In this document: positions 32,452 to 43,781 of the stretch, piece after piece
How the letters are laid out: every line of letters starts with the position of its first letter
How positions within the stretch are numbered: the stretch's first letter is position 1
NCBI GenBank assembly: GCA_026182355.1
Contig: JAPFBL010000321.1
Span: 62,001 to 126,000, forward strand
DNA length: 64,000 nt
Direction: 5' to 3'
From: Hermatobates lingyangjiaoensis
Lineage: Eukaryota; Arthropoda; Insecta; Hemiptera; Hermatobatidae
Notes under the pieces: generated by a model
Told to the model about the DNA's origin: nothing
Seen by the model: the letters and a program-made list of their open reading frames with translations, nothing else
The model's database searches: none
Program-made: the position numbers and the translations under genes

Positions 32452-32865
32452 GTAGCGATGCGCACTCGTTAACGGTCTTCAAGCGAATGAATGTACACGA
32501 ACAATATTACGGTGGGTATTATATATATATATTAATGGGGGGGGGGGGGTTATATATAATAATACATCCCCAGGAGGTCCACAAGAAACAAAGATTTAGA
32601 ATCCCTGATGAAAGTGACCATACAAATATATTTTTTAGCAAATATTGGATAAAACTATTATCACGAACAAATATAAAAAATAGATAGCCTACTTCCAACT
32701 TATCTAGATGATAAGTACCTGAGCATGTTATTGCTTCTTTAATATTTTTCTATTTCTTAAATTCCCAGTCAAATAACCATTGGAAAAGAAAATATTTTCA
32801 GAATGATTAGAACCTCTCGTAACCTGTCTCCTTACCTCTACCACTAAGTATGGATAACATCTTTT
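32452..32865. other. Spacer with (TA)n and G13
   Basis: A TA tract and a run of 13 G lie at about 32518-32562. If the neighbouring exon call is right, this is intron. Confidence 0.5.
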
Positions 32866-33235
32866 TCCGAAAATAAGTCACTGTCTTATTTTCTTTTTAG
32901 GTACAAAATACGAGCTAGGGCTTATTTTTGGGGGAGGGCTTCAAGTAGATAAGCAGATTTATATATTTCTGTTTAATATTTATTTATGCACATAAATTCA
33001 AATTTATTCAATTATAATCATGTTATATTCGTGTTGGACATATTAATAAATCGTTAAATTTGTTACAACGTTCTCATTTTCCTCCAAATTCATTTCTTGC
33101 AGAATCATTGGTCCGAATCTCTCATGTCTTGCAATATAGATATAATTTTGACGAATTATATTTTTCGCATTATTTTAACTAGAGGTTATTTTCAAGAGGA
33201 GGTCTTATTTCTGAAAAATACAGTAGTTCTAGGCC
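32866..33235. mobile_element. Probable non-autonomous DNA transposon
   Basis: CCGAAAATAAGTCACTGTC near the left end is matched by an inverted CTTATTTCTGAAAAATACAG on the right. Internal GGGCTTATTTTTGGGGG resembles a widespread family of short elements with AAAATAAG-type ends. No target duplication was established, so superfamily is left open. Confidence 0.4.
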
Positions 33236-33284
33236 ACTTTTCAAGTGAGAATGCCTGTTATTATGAATCCCTTTTTGTATTTAA

Positions 33285-35662
33285 TATTATTTGGATTAGC
33301 TCAGTGTTTCTTTTCAAGGGGGAGCACTGCAGATGTTTGGGCGCTAAGTGACTGCCTGTGACTCTAGGATGTCTCTCATCTCGATTGAATGTATTATTTT
33401 GATTAGCTCTGTGTTTATTTTCAAGGAGAAGCACTGCAGATGTTTGGGCGCTAAGTGACTGCCTGTGACTCTAGGATGTCTCTCATCTCGATTGAATGTA
33501 TTATTTTGATTAGCTCAGTGTTTCTTTTCAAGGAGGAGCACTGCAGATGTTTGGGCGCTAAGTGACTGCCTGTGACTCTAGGATGTCTCTCACCTCGATT
33601 GAATGTATTATTTTGATTAGCTCAGTGTTTCTTTTCAAGGAGGAGCACTGCAGATGTTTGGGCGCTAAGTGACTGCCTGTGACTCTAGGATGTCTCTCAC
33701 CTCGATTGAATGTATTATTTTGACTAGCTCAGTGTTTCTTTTCAAGGAGAAGCACTGCAGATGTTTGGGCGCTAAGTGACTGCCTGTGACTCTAGGATGT
33801 CTCTCACCTCGATTGAATGTATTATTTTGATTAGCTCAGTGTATCTTTTCAAGGAGGAGCACTGCAGATGTTTGGGCGCTAAGTGACTGCCTGTGACTCT
33901 AGGATGTCTCTCACCTCGATTGAATGTATTATTTTGATTAGCTCTGTGTTTATTTTCAAGGAGAAGCACTGCAGATGTTTGGGCGCTAAGTGACTGCCTG
34001 TGACTCTAGGATGTCTCTCATCTCGATTGAATGTATTATTTTGATTAGCTCAGTGTTTCTTTTCAAGGAGGAGCACTGCAGATGTTTGGGCGCTAAGTGA
34101 CTGCCTGTGACTCTAGGATGTCTCTCACCTCGATTGAATGTATTATTTTGATTAGCTCAGTGTTTCTTTTCAAGGAGGAGCACTGCAGATGTTTGGGCGC
34201 TAAGTGACTGCCTGTGACTCTAGGATGTCTCTCACCTCGATTGAATGTATTATTTTGACTAGCTCAGTGTTTCTTTTCAAGGAGAAGCACTGCAGATGTT
34301 TGGGCGCTAAGTGACTGCCTGTGACTCTAGGATGTCTCTCACCTCGATTGAATGTATTATTTTGATTAGCTCAGTGTATCTTTTCAAGGAGGAGCACTGC
34401 AGATGTTTGGGCGCTAAGTGACTGCCTGTGACTCTAGGATGTCTCTCACCTCGATTGAATGTATTATTTTGATTAGCTCAGTGTTTCTTTTCAAGGAGGA
34501 GCACTGCAGATGTTTGGGCGCTAAGTGACTGCCTGTGACTCTAGGATGTCTCTCATCTCGATTGAATGTATTATTTTGATTAGCTCAGTGTTTCTTTTCA
34601 AGGAGGAGCACTGCAGATGTTTGGGCGCTAAGTGACTGCCTGTGACTCTAGGATGTCTCTCATCTCGATTGAATGTATTATTTTGATTAGCTCAGTGTTT
34701 CTTTTCAAGGAGAAGCACTGCAGATGTTTGGGCGCTAAGTGACTGCCTGTGACTCTAGGATGTCTCTCACCTCGATTGAATGTATTGTTTTGATTAGCTC
34801 AGTGTTTCTTTTCAAGGAGGAGCACTGCAGATGTTTGGGCGCTAAGTGACTGCCTGTGACTCTAGGATGTCTCTCATCTCGATTGAATGTATTATTTTGA
34901 CTAGCTCAGTGTTTCTTTTCAAGGAGGGGCACTGCAGATGTTTGGGCGCTAAGTGACTGCCTGTGACTCTAGGATGTCTCTCATCTCGATTGAATGTATT
35001 ATTTTGATTAGCTCAGTGTTTCTTTTCAAGGAGGAGCACTGCAGATGTTTGGGCGCTAAGTGACTGCCTGTGACTCTAGGATGGCCGATGGGTGTGAAGG
35101 CCTCTCACCTCGATTGAATGTATTATTTTGATTAGCTCTGTGTTTCTTTTCAAGGGGGAGCACTGCAGATGTTTGGGCGCTAAGTGACTGCCTGTGACTC
35201 TAGGATGTCTCTCACCTCGATTGAATGTATTATTTTGATTAGCTCAGTGTTTCTTTTCAAGGAGGAGCACTGCAGATGTTTGGGCGCTAAGTGACTGCAT
35301 GTGACTCTAGGATGGCTCTCACCTCGATTGAATGTATTATTTTGATTAGCTCTGTGTTTCTTTTCAAGGAGGAGCACTGCAGATGTTTGGGCGCTAAGTG
35401 ACTGCCTGTGACTCTAGGATGTCTCTCATCTCGATTGAATGTATTATTTTGACTAGCTCAGTGTTTCTTTTCAAGGAGGGGCACTGCAGATGTTTGGGCG
35501 CTAAGTGACTGCCTGTGACTCTAGGATGTCTCTCATCTCGATTGAATGTATTATTTTGATTAGCTCAGTGTTTCTTTTCAAGGAGGGGCACTGCAGATGT
35601 TTGGGCGCTAAGTGACTGCCTGTGACTCTAGGATGGCCGATGGGTGTGAAGGCCTCTCACCT
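33285..35662 (+). repeat. 107-bp satellite, about 22 copies, with 5-mer order
   Basis: The unit contains TTAGCTCAGTGTTTC, AAGGAGGAGCACTGCAGATG, TTTGGGCGCTAAGTGACTG and CTCGATTGAATGTATTATT. Marker variants recur every five units (about 535 bp): GTTTATTTTC at 33410 and 33947, GACTAGC at 33720 and 34256, GTGTATC at 33840 and 34374. Two units near the right end carry a 16-bp GGCCGATGGGTGTGAA insertion (35083 and 35634). Copies are over 95 percent alike. Minus-strand frames in it are artefacts. Confidence 0.95.
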
Positions 35663-36309
35663 CGCCAAGAACGGAAGCCTGGCGGAGTGGTCCACTTCGG
35701 AGATAACCCTTCCCAACAATCTCATTCACACCAAATCACCCAACACAGATAGGTAACAGTCATACTTAATCCGATAAATCATTTGGATCAATGCTATGAA
35801 CATATGCCCTAAAGGGCAGACCACATTAAAGAACCTCAAAGTCAAAATGCGCCGTTTTCATGTCAAAGAATTGCTTTTCTTTTACATAAATAAGCAATAC
35901 TGGTGAAATTTTTAATTTTTTTAAGACTCAGTTAATATAAAAAGTCAGTTTTGACCAAGAGTCTCTGCGACTGTTTTAGGATTCCTGTAACAGGAACGCC
36001 TAAATCAAAGAACAATAATATTAGATTTTATGACTAGAATAAATTAAATAACTGATAATTATTTAATTTTTAAATAAATAAAAAAATTAATATATTTAAC
36101 AATAATTTTTTTTATTATCTTTAAAATATATTAAAATAATCATTGTTAAATATGTTATTTTTTACAATAAAACAATATTTAACAATAAATTAAAGTTATT
36201 ATTTTATTGGCTTACTTTTAACTTTACTAGTCACATTTGTTGTAATTAAATATAGGGAATTCTGTGAGATTTTAAATATAGCATTGCTGTTTATATGCTT
36301 TTTATACAG
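35663..36309. other. Spacer after the satellite
   Basis: The first 90 bp (CAAGAACGGAAGCCTGGCGG…) are GC-richer and may be the single-copy DNA from which the array grew. The remainder is AT-rich with no feature. Confidence 0.45.
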
Positions 36310-36495
36310 GAATAGTGTGAATATTGCTACCGCAAGGCATAAAAGTTTCCAAGTCAATGCTGGGTTGTTTGTTCCAGCGGAAGGTGTTCCCGGAGTGAAT
36401 CTGACACGTCTCTCAGCTGTAACAATGACCAAACAGGCTGTCACCACCCCAAGTACGGCTATCTCATACCAGACGTCAATGACTTTTTGTCCAAG
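36310..36495 (+). CDS. Candidate internal exon, unknown protein
   Basis: Preceded by a T-rich tract and TTTTTATACAG, and followed by CCAAG with GTGACA. The frame is open throughout and reads NSVNIATARHKSFQVNAG, LFVPAEGVPGVNLTRL and SAVTMTKQAVTTPSTAIS. Codons start with a purine about two thirds of the time and GC content is well above the flanks, both typical of coding DNA. The minus-strand frame over the same bases is hydrophobic but has poor splice context. It lies upstream of the SH3 exon on the same strand. Direct joining to base 40830 is out of phase, so another exon would be needed between them. Confidence 0.45.
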
Positions 36496-36639
36496 GTGAC
36501 AGCTTTTATTTCGTAAAAAAACATCTAGAACGTTTAGGTTTTCAGGTTCAAAGAAGTAACGGAACAACAGAGGAAATTTCTCTCCACAATGAAAGACGGT
36601 GAAAACCTGTTATGTAGATCACAAAATTTCAAAAACTAT

Positions 36640-36837
36640 TAAGAATAGAAAAAAAAATAGTGGCCTACATTGAACTTTAACATAACTATCATATTATCAA
36701 GGGACAGGTTAGCTCAGTGGTTAAGTACTCGCCTCTGAACTGGTAGGTCCAGGGTTCGATACCCGTTTCAAAAAGTATTAAAAATAAAAAAAAATAGTGG
36801 CCTACATTGAAATTTAACATAACTATCATATTATCAG
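36640..36837 (+). repeat. Tandem duplication carrying a SINE head
   Basis: The stretch AATAGTGGCCTACATTGAA…CATATTATCA(A/G)GGGAC occurs at about 36657 and again at 36795. The first copy is followed by a 65-bp SINE head (TTAGCTCAGTGGTTAAG to GGTTCGATACCCG), the second by a full SINE. A SINE-plus-flank duplication followed by deletion explains the layout. Confidence 0.7.
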
Positions 36838-37150
36838 GGGACTGGTTTGCTCAGTGGTTAATAAACTCGCCTCTGAACTGGTAGGTCCAGAGTTCGATCC
36901 CCACCTGGCATTCGATTTAATCACGCGGGAGGTGAATAAATCTGAGTACGTAGTCCCTCGGAGAAGGACGTTAAGCCGTCAGTCCCGAGCCTGTATGATG
37001 TCAGGTAACCGTTAAAGATCGCTACTTTGAATACACTTGATTTAGGCAAAATGTAGGGACAATCAATGTAGAATCACTGATCAAGCAAAAAAACCGTAAA
37101 GGGCTGACGTTTTTAACCCGCTAGGTGATCGGTTTGAAGAATAAAAAAAA
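36838..37150 (+). repeat. tRNA-derived SINE, near full length
   Basis: Complete order of A-box region (TTTGCTCAGTGGTTAA), B box, TTTAATCACGCGGGAGGTG, GACGTTAAGCCGTCAGTCCC, GATGTCAGGTAACC, CGCTAGGTGATCGG and an A-rich tail. Few differences from the 7.0-kb copy. Confidence 0.85.
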
Positions 37151-37270
37151 ATAATCATATTATGAAATCATTGACAAGTAATTTAATTTAATCCATCATT
37201 CCTATAATTGTGTAAATTATCTTATTTCCCCTTATCGTTTTAGCAACTTAAGTTATCTATTTCCCATTTG

Positions 37271-37864
37271 AGGCAGAAAAGCCACGTGTTGTCCAATCCA
37301 TTCAGTAATTTTTATACTGATAATTTATATGACATGCATATTTTTAATTATTTCCCGTCCAGCATTATACAACATTTACAAATTTTCAAATAACTAATCA
37401 ATGGCTATAAGTTGATTATTTACTTTACTTTGTGAAAAGTTTACACAAAAAACTTTGTTTAATTGTTACTTTGTTTAATAAACAAAAAAAAATATTTTTT
37501 AAGAGTGACTTCTGAGTTTGTTTGAATCCATTTTTGATATTTTTAGGATGATCTCTATTTTTTTCTATTATAATGAAAATAAAATAATTATTACAGCATT
37601 TGAATAATAATCAGTCAAGGAAAGAATAAAAAAAATTATAATTAGATGCAATTACTGAATAATATTATTAATTGAAACACAAAATGGCATAATTAGTAAA
37701 AAAAAAAGACGCAACTCTATAACTTACTATGCTTACCTTAGAGTTTGCTTAGTTAATTATAGTCAGGTAATTTATGATCATATAATAAAAGAAATCATAT
37801 AATGAAATGTATTTAAAAAAAAAAAAGAACAGAATCAATTGGACAACACGTGGCTTTTCTACCT
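37271..37864. mobile_element. MITE-like element with about 34-bp inverted ends
   Basis: AGGCAGAAAAGCCACGTGTTG…CCAAT at 37271-37305 is the inverse of 37830-37864. The 525-bp interior is AT-rich with no frame. No target duplication could be fixed, so the superfamily is unknown. Confidence 0.6.
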
Positions 37865-38064
37865 GAATTGAACAAACATACGCATCTCTATTTACTCGAC
37901 TGAAGAATCTATGATACGTTAGCATTCATTTGAGCATAGATTAAAGGAAATACTATAAAAAGTAAATAATAAAAAAATAAATAAAAGTAAATAAATTGAA
38001 ATTCATTAAAGTTGTTTGTTATAATCCAGTTATATATATGCTGCATTAATCATTTCCTCATCTG

Positions 38065-38388
38065 GTAGTAGGCAACACTGTAGGTTACAGTGTCTGTCCC
38101 CAACAAGGGAACAGAAGTAGGCCAAACATTGGGCCCTTTGTGATACCACACAAAGAAGATTGATTATTCTATTTTGGGAGCTCTAAATTTTGCCTCCCAA
38201 TGTGTTTTATTGTAGGGATCTTTAAAGAGTACCTGACATCGTACAGGCTCTGTACGATCCCGAGGGTCACATGTTCAGATTTATTCACCTCCCACGTTAA
38301 TAAATCGAATGCCCTGGGTGGGTATCGAACCCCAGACCCACCAGTTCAAAGGCGAGCACGTTAACCACTAAACTAACCTGACCCTCCT
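38065..38388 (-). repeat. tRNA-derived SINE with alternative 3' end
   Basis: Minus-strand copy. The head at about 38388-38300 (TTAGTTTAGTGGTTAACG, GGTTCGATACCC) is followed by GTACCTGACATCGTACAGG in complement. The tail then continues into GTGGTATCACAAAGGGCCC and ACACTGTAGGTTACAG-type sequence. That tail differs from the A-tailed copies at 7.0 and 36.8 kb but matches the fragment at 63352-63475, so two SINE subfamilies share one head. Confidence 0.7.
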
Positions 38389-38559
38389 ATTTCCTCATCT
38401 ATTGACAGTTGATACTTAACATGAAACCATTTATTCAAAGGAATATTAGATTAAAAAAAAAACTGAATGCTTTCAAATAGAAGTTGTACATCTGCAGTGG
38501 TTAGAATTCTGCCACTTCAGTTCATAAGTATTTTTAAACAATAATCCTTTCATCTAGCT

Positions 38560-39218
38560 CAGTGATTCTCAACGTGGTCCACATGAATCCCCAGGGGTCC
38601 ACAGAGGATTACTGGGGGTCCATGAGAAAAGTACAATTCTGAAGGTCTATGACACGTGGTTAGAGCTCTATGATAAGTTTAAATGAATTTATCAACAAAC
38701 AAAAAATAAACCAAAGCGTAGTAAGCTTTGGCCGTACAATATTCACACGTCATTAAAATATAAGGCCTAATATCCTCGTCAGTTTGTTAAAATGTTCCAA
38801 GGTTTTAAAATTTTCTATTGCACTTCTCTTTATGGTACATTCAAAATTGATTTTGTTACAATTTATTTCAGGGTACTTTATAAAATATTAATAAAGAAAT
38901 ATTTTGTTATTGTTTTAAAAACATTTTTGTATTTCGGCATGCGTTGTAGATGTAATGAAATTATTTCATAATTAACGATATTCATTTACCTAAAAACAAA
39001 TATTTATTTATAAATTTGTATAATTATGTTTTTTAAGTATTCGAGGGAGTGGGGGTCCACAAGTAGTTTTTAGGGGGTCCACAAGTAGCTTTTAGGGGGT
39101 CCACAAGTAGCTTTTAGGGGGTCCACAAGTAACTTTTAGGGGGTCCACAAGTAGCTTTTAGGGTGTCCACAAATAGCTTTTAGGGGGTCCACAAGCAAAC
39201 AAAGGTTGAGAAACCCTG
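38560..39218. mobile_element. hAT MITE with perfect target duplication
   Basis: Ends are CAGTGATTCTCAACGTGG and the complement of CAGGGTTTCTCAACC. Identical 8-mers ATCTAGCT flank it (38552-38559 and 39219-39226). The right third is a 22-bp minisatellite. 659 bp, no transposase frame. Confidence 0.9.
39048..39200 (+). repeat. 22-bp minisatellite inside a hAT MITE
   Basis: About seven copies of GGGGGTCCACAAGTAGCTTT. The unit is an expansion of the GGGGTCCAC block that also occurs near the left end of the same MITE. Confidence 0.9.
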
Positions 39219-39226
39219 ATCTAGCT

Positions 39227-39710
39227 CATGGAGAGTCACAGTTTTGACACTAAGTGTCCTTTACGGTTGACATAATTTATTATCGACCAAAAAATGAATT
39301 GTATTTCATTAAACCATCATCAAAAATTGTATTTATTTCATAATAGTATCGATAATTTTGTTAAGATAAATATAATGATATTAAAATAATGTATTGAATG
39401 GAAAATGTATTCCTAAATATTTGACTTAACGTCTTCAATATTCAGTTACCAATATACTGCTTCTCTGTTGAAGAATACGCGGCTCTTTGTATTCAGTTGA
39501 ACAATAATTCTTCAAACAACACAAAACTTTTTTTTTTCAAAATTTTATTACTTCTATTTCATTTTGAGAGTTCATTTAAATTATTAATTATTTAATTTAA
39601 AAACGAATGCATTTCGTCTTAAACGATGTTATTTGTTATATTTGTTTTATTTAATGATAATTAAATATAAAATAATTGAACTTGCTATAAACTGTTGACT
39701 ATTTAACTAA
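39227..39710. other. AT-rich spacer, nothing recognised
   Basis: Between the hAT MITE and the Helitron-like element. Possibly intron of the SH3 gene. Confidence 0.5.
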
Positions 39711-40315
39711 TCTATATACTTGTATATAAAAATGAATGTGTGTCTGTCTGTACTAAATAGTTTCAAAAACCATACATCCAATCACTGTGAAAATTTAGGA
39801 AATCATTTGGTACATCCCGGGGAAGGTTTAGGTAATTTTTTTTAAAAATCAGAGCTAAGGTTCTAGGTGCTTCCGAAGAAATTATAAAAACCTGAAATTT
39901 TGTTTTAAAATAATAAATCACCTGTCCTACTGATCAGATTTGTTTGCATTTATTTTCATTGACTTGGACAATTTTTAAGTAAAATAAAATTGTTATTTAG
40001 AGTTTTATTTAAAAAAATTTAAAATGTCCTATTGAGTTAAGATGATATGTTAGAACAATAAAATTGTTAAATTGTTAATGTATAAAATTAACCCCAATCA
40101 AACATATATTTTTGTTAATGTGTTTGATATTATGTTTACTTATAGTAATGTTAAGTTTATGCCACTCCAGATTTTTATCTTAGTTTTTATTTATTTTTAA
40201 ATTGATTTTTTATAGATAAGGCAGGACAGCGTCTGTCAGGTAAACTATTTTGTTAATAATCAAATACCAAATTAACCTTAGCTAAAGGTAACACGACATT
40301 CGCAGGGTCAGCTGG
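39711..40315 (+). mobile_element. Helitron-like non-autonomous element
   Basis: Starts TCTATATACTTGTATAT directly after an A and ends CGCAGGGTCAGCTGG directly before a T. That fits the TC…CTRR ends and A/T insertion site of Helitrons, which make no target duplication. The interior has CATACATCCAATCAC and ACATCCCGGGGAAGG blocks and no Rep/Hel coding sequence. A clear subterminal hairpin was not identified. Confidence 0.6.
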
Positions 40316-40829
40316 TGTTTCATTATAAATATTATTCAAATAAATTCTTATTTCGACTATTAGAAATGTTATTAAAATTATGATAAACCAATCGAGGTGA
40401 TCGACAAGTGTTGATTACCACAAAATGCTTAAAAAACCTATAAGCAAGGATATTGCATAAAAAGAAAAGAGACGTATGCTAAATATATGATAAAAACTTT
40501 GTTTCACTATTCATGAAAACTACTGACTAGTGTTTTTTACTATTTTAAAATCATAAACATAACAATAATAAGAAAGATGGAACAAAAAATCTTTAAAATC
40601 AGGGTTAAAGATTTAAAGTGAAATCGGTTGTAGAATATGACAGATTGTTTGTTCTTTATATATTCAATGGTTGTCAAAACCATAATTTTTCTAAGGGTGG
40701 ATTTGGTTTCTATAATGTATGAAACGTAAAGATAAGTTGAAATGAGTCAGTTCTAAGCAATGTAGAGACAAAACCTTTCTTTTATTCATGTAGATGTTAC
40801 TTAGTTATTTATTGAGATGTGTGTTGCAG
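40316..40829 (+). other. Probable intron end before the SH3 exon
   Basis: AT-rich DNA without repeats I can name. It ends in GATGTGTGTTGCAG, a good acceptor. Confidence 0.6.
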
Positions 40830-41474
40830 GCAACACTGAGCTCACCGGGAAACATCCCAATGGTCGTACTTGCGAGCTGTCCACTATACATGACAGAAGG
40901 AGGCTTCCAAGAGGAACGTCTACTGCCAGCCAGAATGGTGGTGAACGCGCTGTTCAAGAAGCAAGCCTGGGTGTATGTCCAAACGCCGCGCGGTGACGCA
41001 GGGTATGCGAGCTACAGCCGGCTAGCCCCTATGGGCATCCTTGGACCATGCGCACGCAGTACATCCTGGGAATCAGCCTGGTCAGAAGCCTCAGACAGTG
41101 TCTCCCTGCCGCGATCCCCTAGCCCACCTCGGCTTAGTCGCCACCTCAGCCGGGATGTTCTCCACTCGCACGAAAGACTCGACAGACGACAGACGCACTC
41201 GCACTGCGGCGCTCTTCGGAACAACTTGCGCGGTGACTACACTCTAGATCGGATCTATGCAAGGGCCATTGGCAGCAGGGATACAGTGCGGCGGCAAACA
41301 CTGCTGGTCGTGACCAGAGACTTCCTCGGACGCGGCAGCACCACTCTTACCGTCAAGCAGGGCGAAGTAGTGGCGCTCATTCACTCAGACATAAAACAGT
41401 GGTTTTGGGTGCGAAACAGAGAGGGACAGGAAGGATTCATCCCAGCAGAAGTAGCTGGAAATGGCTTCCTCTAA
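40830..41474 (+). CDS. Terminal exon of an SH3-domain protein, Dlish-like
   Basis: The exon begins after TGTTGCAG and stops at TAA (41472-41474), giving 214 residues, about 56 percent GC. The ATG at 40794 lies in the presumed intron. Residues about 9-70 form an SH3-like fold (VVLASCPLYM, then AWVYVQTPRGDAGYASYSRL). A Ser/Arg-rich linker follows (SVSLPRSPSPPRLSRHLSRD). The last 60 residues are a clear SH3 domain (TLLVVTRDFLGRG, VKQGEVVALIHSD, WFWVRNREGQEGFIPAEV). Two C-terminal SH3 domains at the end of an arthropod protein recall Dlish/Vamana, the adaptor that carries Dachs to the membrane in Fat-Hippo signalling. That identity is recalled, not tested. Confidence 0.85.
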   Translation, partial: ATLSSPGNIPMVVLASCPLYMTEGGFQEERLLPARMVVNALFKKQAWVYVQTPRGDAGYASYSRLAPMGILGPCARSTSWESAWSEASDSVSLPRSPSPPRLSRHLSRDVLHSHERLDRRQTHSHCGALRNNLRGDYTLDRIYARAIGSRDTVRRQTLLVVTRDFLGRGSTTLTVKQGEVVALIHSDIKQWFWVRNREGQEGFIPAEVAGNGFL

Positions 41475-41503
41475 ACACAACAGACAATACCACTCTTGTT
41501 TAA

Positions 41504-41509
41504 AATAAA
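41504..41509 (+). terminator. Polyadenylation signal of the SH3 gene
   Basis: AATAAA lies 30 bases after the stop codon. The 3' UTR would then end before the family G repeat that begins at about 41540. Confidence 0.55.
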
Positions 41510-41539
41510 CTATAACAACTATATTTATATAGCTTCTCG

Positions 41540-42665
41540 ACATAGTTCAAAGATGGGTTTCGTAAAGATGTTAATCTAAACAAATTACACTCCTGTTTAT
41601 ACACCGACGTTCGTATCTGTTATAATGATAGTAGATATAACCATATATTGTAAATAGTATTTTTGACTCAAAAACAAGATAATAATTTTGTAGTTTTTCC
41701 CCTTAATTTCTTTTATTTTGCCTCATTTATTGTTTTTGTAATTTTCTTGTTTACTGTGTTTGTTACTGTCTGTTTGTTTCCTTGAATGCTCTATTAGAGA
41801 TATTCCCACAGAATTTTTCTATAATATTGTACTTTTCTGTTTAATTTTTTTTTTTGGTCTTAATAATTAATAATAAGTAATTATGTTTAAATATCACATG
41901 TTTGTTTTTATAAAAAAAAAACAGTAACACTGGCAATTTTATGGTCCTTTTGTTTTTTTAACTGTATTTTCGTGTTTGATGGTTTTTGTTTTTTTTTGTT
42001 TGATATTCCTGTTTGTTTCCTTGAATGCTCTGTTAGAAATATTCCCACTGAATTATCCTATAATATTGTGATTTTCTGTTTAAAATTGTGTTTTTTGGTC
42101 TTAATAATTAATAATAAGTAATTATGTTTAAATATCACATATTTGTTTTTTTTTTAAAAAACACAGTAACACTGGCAATTTTATGGTCCATTTGTGGTTT
42201 TCTTTTAACTGTATTTTCGTGTTTGATGGTTTGTTTTTTTTGTTTGATATTCCTGTTTGTTTCCTTGAATGCTCTGTTAGAAATATTCCCACAGAATTAT
42301 TCAATAATATTGTGTTTTTCTGTTTAAAACTGTGTTTTTTGGTTTTAATAATTAATAATAAGTAATTTAAACAACACATGTTTCTTTTTTTTTAAAAAAA
42401 AACAATAACACTAGCTATTTTATGATCTATTTGTGGTTTTCTTTTTACTGTATTTTTGTGTTTGATGGTTTGTTTTTTCTGTGTTATTTATTCTTTGTTT
42501 CTGCTGGTTGATACTCTGTGGATACATTTATTTTCCACTACTTATGTCGTTAATAAATTATTTTTAGCCTTGAAAAAAATGCCAAAGAATTTTTGGCAAA
42601 ACGTCGGCATATAAACAGGAGTGTAATTTATTTTGACCAAAATCCTCCAGAAACCCATCTTTGAA
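41540..42665. repeat. PLE family G element with 240-bp tandem repeats
   Basis: The left end (AAAGATGGGTTTCG, ATTACACTCCTGTTTAT, ACCGACGTT) is inverted relative to the right end (AAAACGTCGGCATATAAAC, AGGAGTGTAATTTAT, AACCCATCTTTG). Between them lie about three copies of a 240-bp unit with TTTGTTTCCTTGAATGCTCT (near 41776, 42014 and 42258). The right core reads CTTGAAAAA, a GCCAAA/TTTGGC hairpin, then AAAACGTCGGC, a decayed hammerhead-like layout. It sits just after the SH3 gene. Confidence 0.65.
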
Positions 42666-42680
42666 TAATAACAACTATAT

Positions 42681-43526
42681 ATTGTGCCAAATAAAATAAC
42701 CTTGATACATATAAGAACACACTATATGAATGTCATAGTTTTGAATTTGTGCTCTTTAAAACGCTTGTAGACTAAGTTATATAAGAAAGGTTCCCTAGCC
42801 ATAATATTGCTGTTCATTTATTTTTTATCATAACATTATCCATCAAGTGACTAATTTTATAAAAAAAAAAAATAAAACGATTTTAATTGCCCAATTAATA
42901 CAAAACATCTGTTAAAATAACTATACACAATAATACTGCATCTATTTTCTATAAAACAATTCTAAATTTGACCTGTTTTCAAATTCTCACATACGTAAAA
43001 CCTATTTGAAACGAATTTTATAATTTTATGGAAAAAAATCCTTAACTGAAGGTTTAATCCAGTTAAGTTTTGTTGTAATAATTTGCGTTTCATTAACAAA
43101 ATACTTGTATTGTACTTGAGAGATAGACTTTATATTTTACCAGAGTAATCTAATGCATTCTTCATATGCATGAGAATCGCCAAACATTCTATTGTTTTAT
43201 CCTAGATTGTTATGCATCAGAATGCATTGCTTTAAAAAAAAAAAAAAAAAATATGGTAAAATATTTGCATAAATTGAACAATGCTTCATTTACAAGTTAT
43301 ATGCAAAATATTCAATTATTTGTATTTAAATTATGATAAATAAATGTACGTAAATAATAATTCTTTTGTAATTTTAAACCAGTTTTTTTTTTTTAAATTT
43401 TTAACCTTTATAGACCATAGGTGACCTTCATTCTGTGCACAGGACTATATTACAGTGGGATTTTTCAAACTTTGTGTTAATGCATGCTTGAAATACCAGG
43501 GTTGCAATGTTGGAGTAAGATATTAT
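42681..43526. other. AT-rich spacer, nothing recognised
   Basis: Contains A17 near 43232 and T-rich runs. No gene or family supported. Confidence 0.5.
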
Positions 43527-43781
43527 ATATATATCGATGATCAAACCACAATAAGAAATGGGAAAACAAGACTAAGATCTTTCAACCGTAACAAGCGGTC
43601 TTCGTCAGAGTCAAAAACCCAACTGAACACTAGATGCAGAAAACATCTGGTGAGGAGTTGAGAAGAGTGGGAGGGAAGAGTGGTATTTTAAAAGGGTGAA
43701 AGTCCAGGAAAGGACTAATGTCCAGAAAGGGATGTTTGGGGAAACAAAGGAGTACAGTAAGAAAAAGTAAAAAACTATCCG

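Noticed and set aside
33285..35662. Regularly spaced repeats that could be taken for a CRISPR array
   Set aside because: Units are contiguous 107-bp tandems with no unique spacers, and the DNA is clearly eukaryotic.
36199..36567. 122-codon minus-strand frame with a hydrophobic stretch
   Set aside because: The plus strand over the same bases has better splice sites and purine-first codon bias. The hydrophobic run is what antisense of that frame would give.
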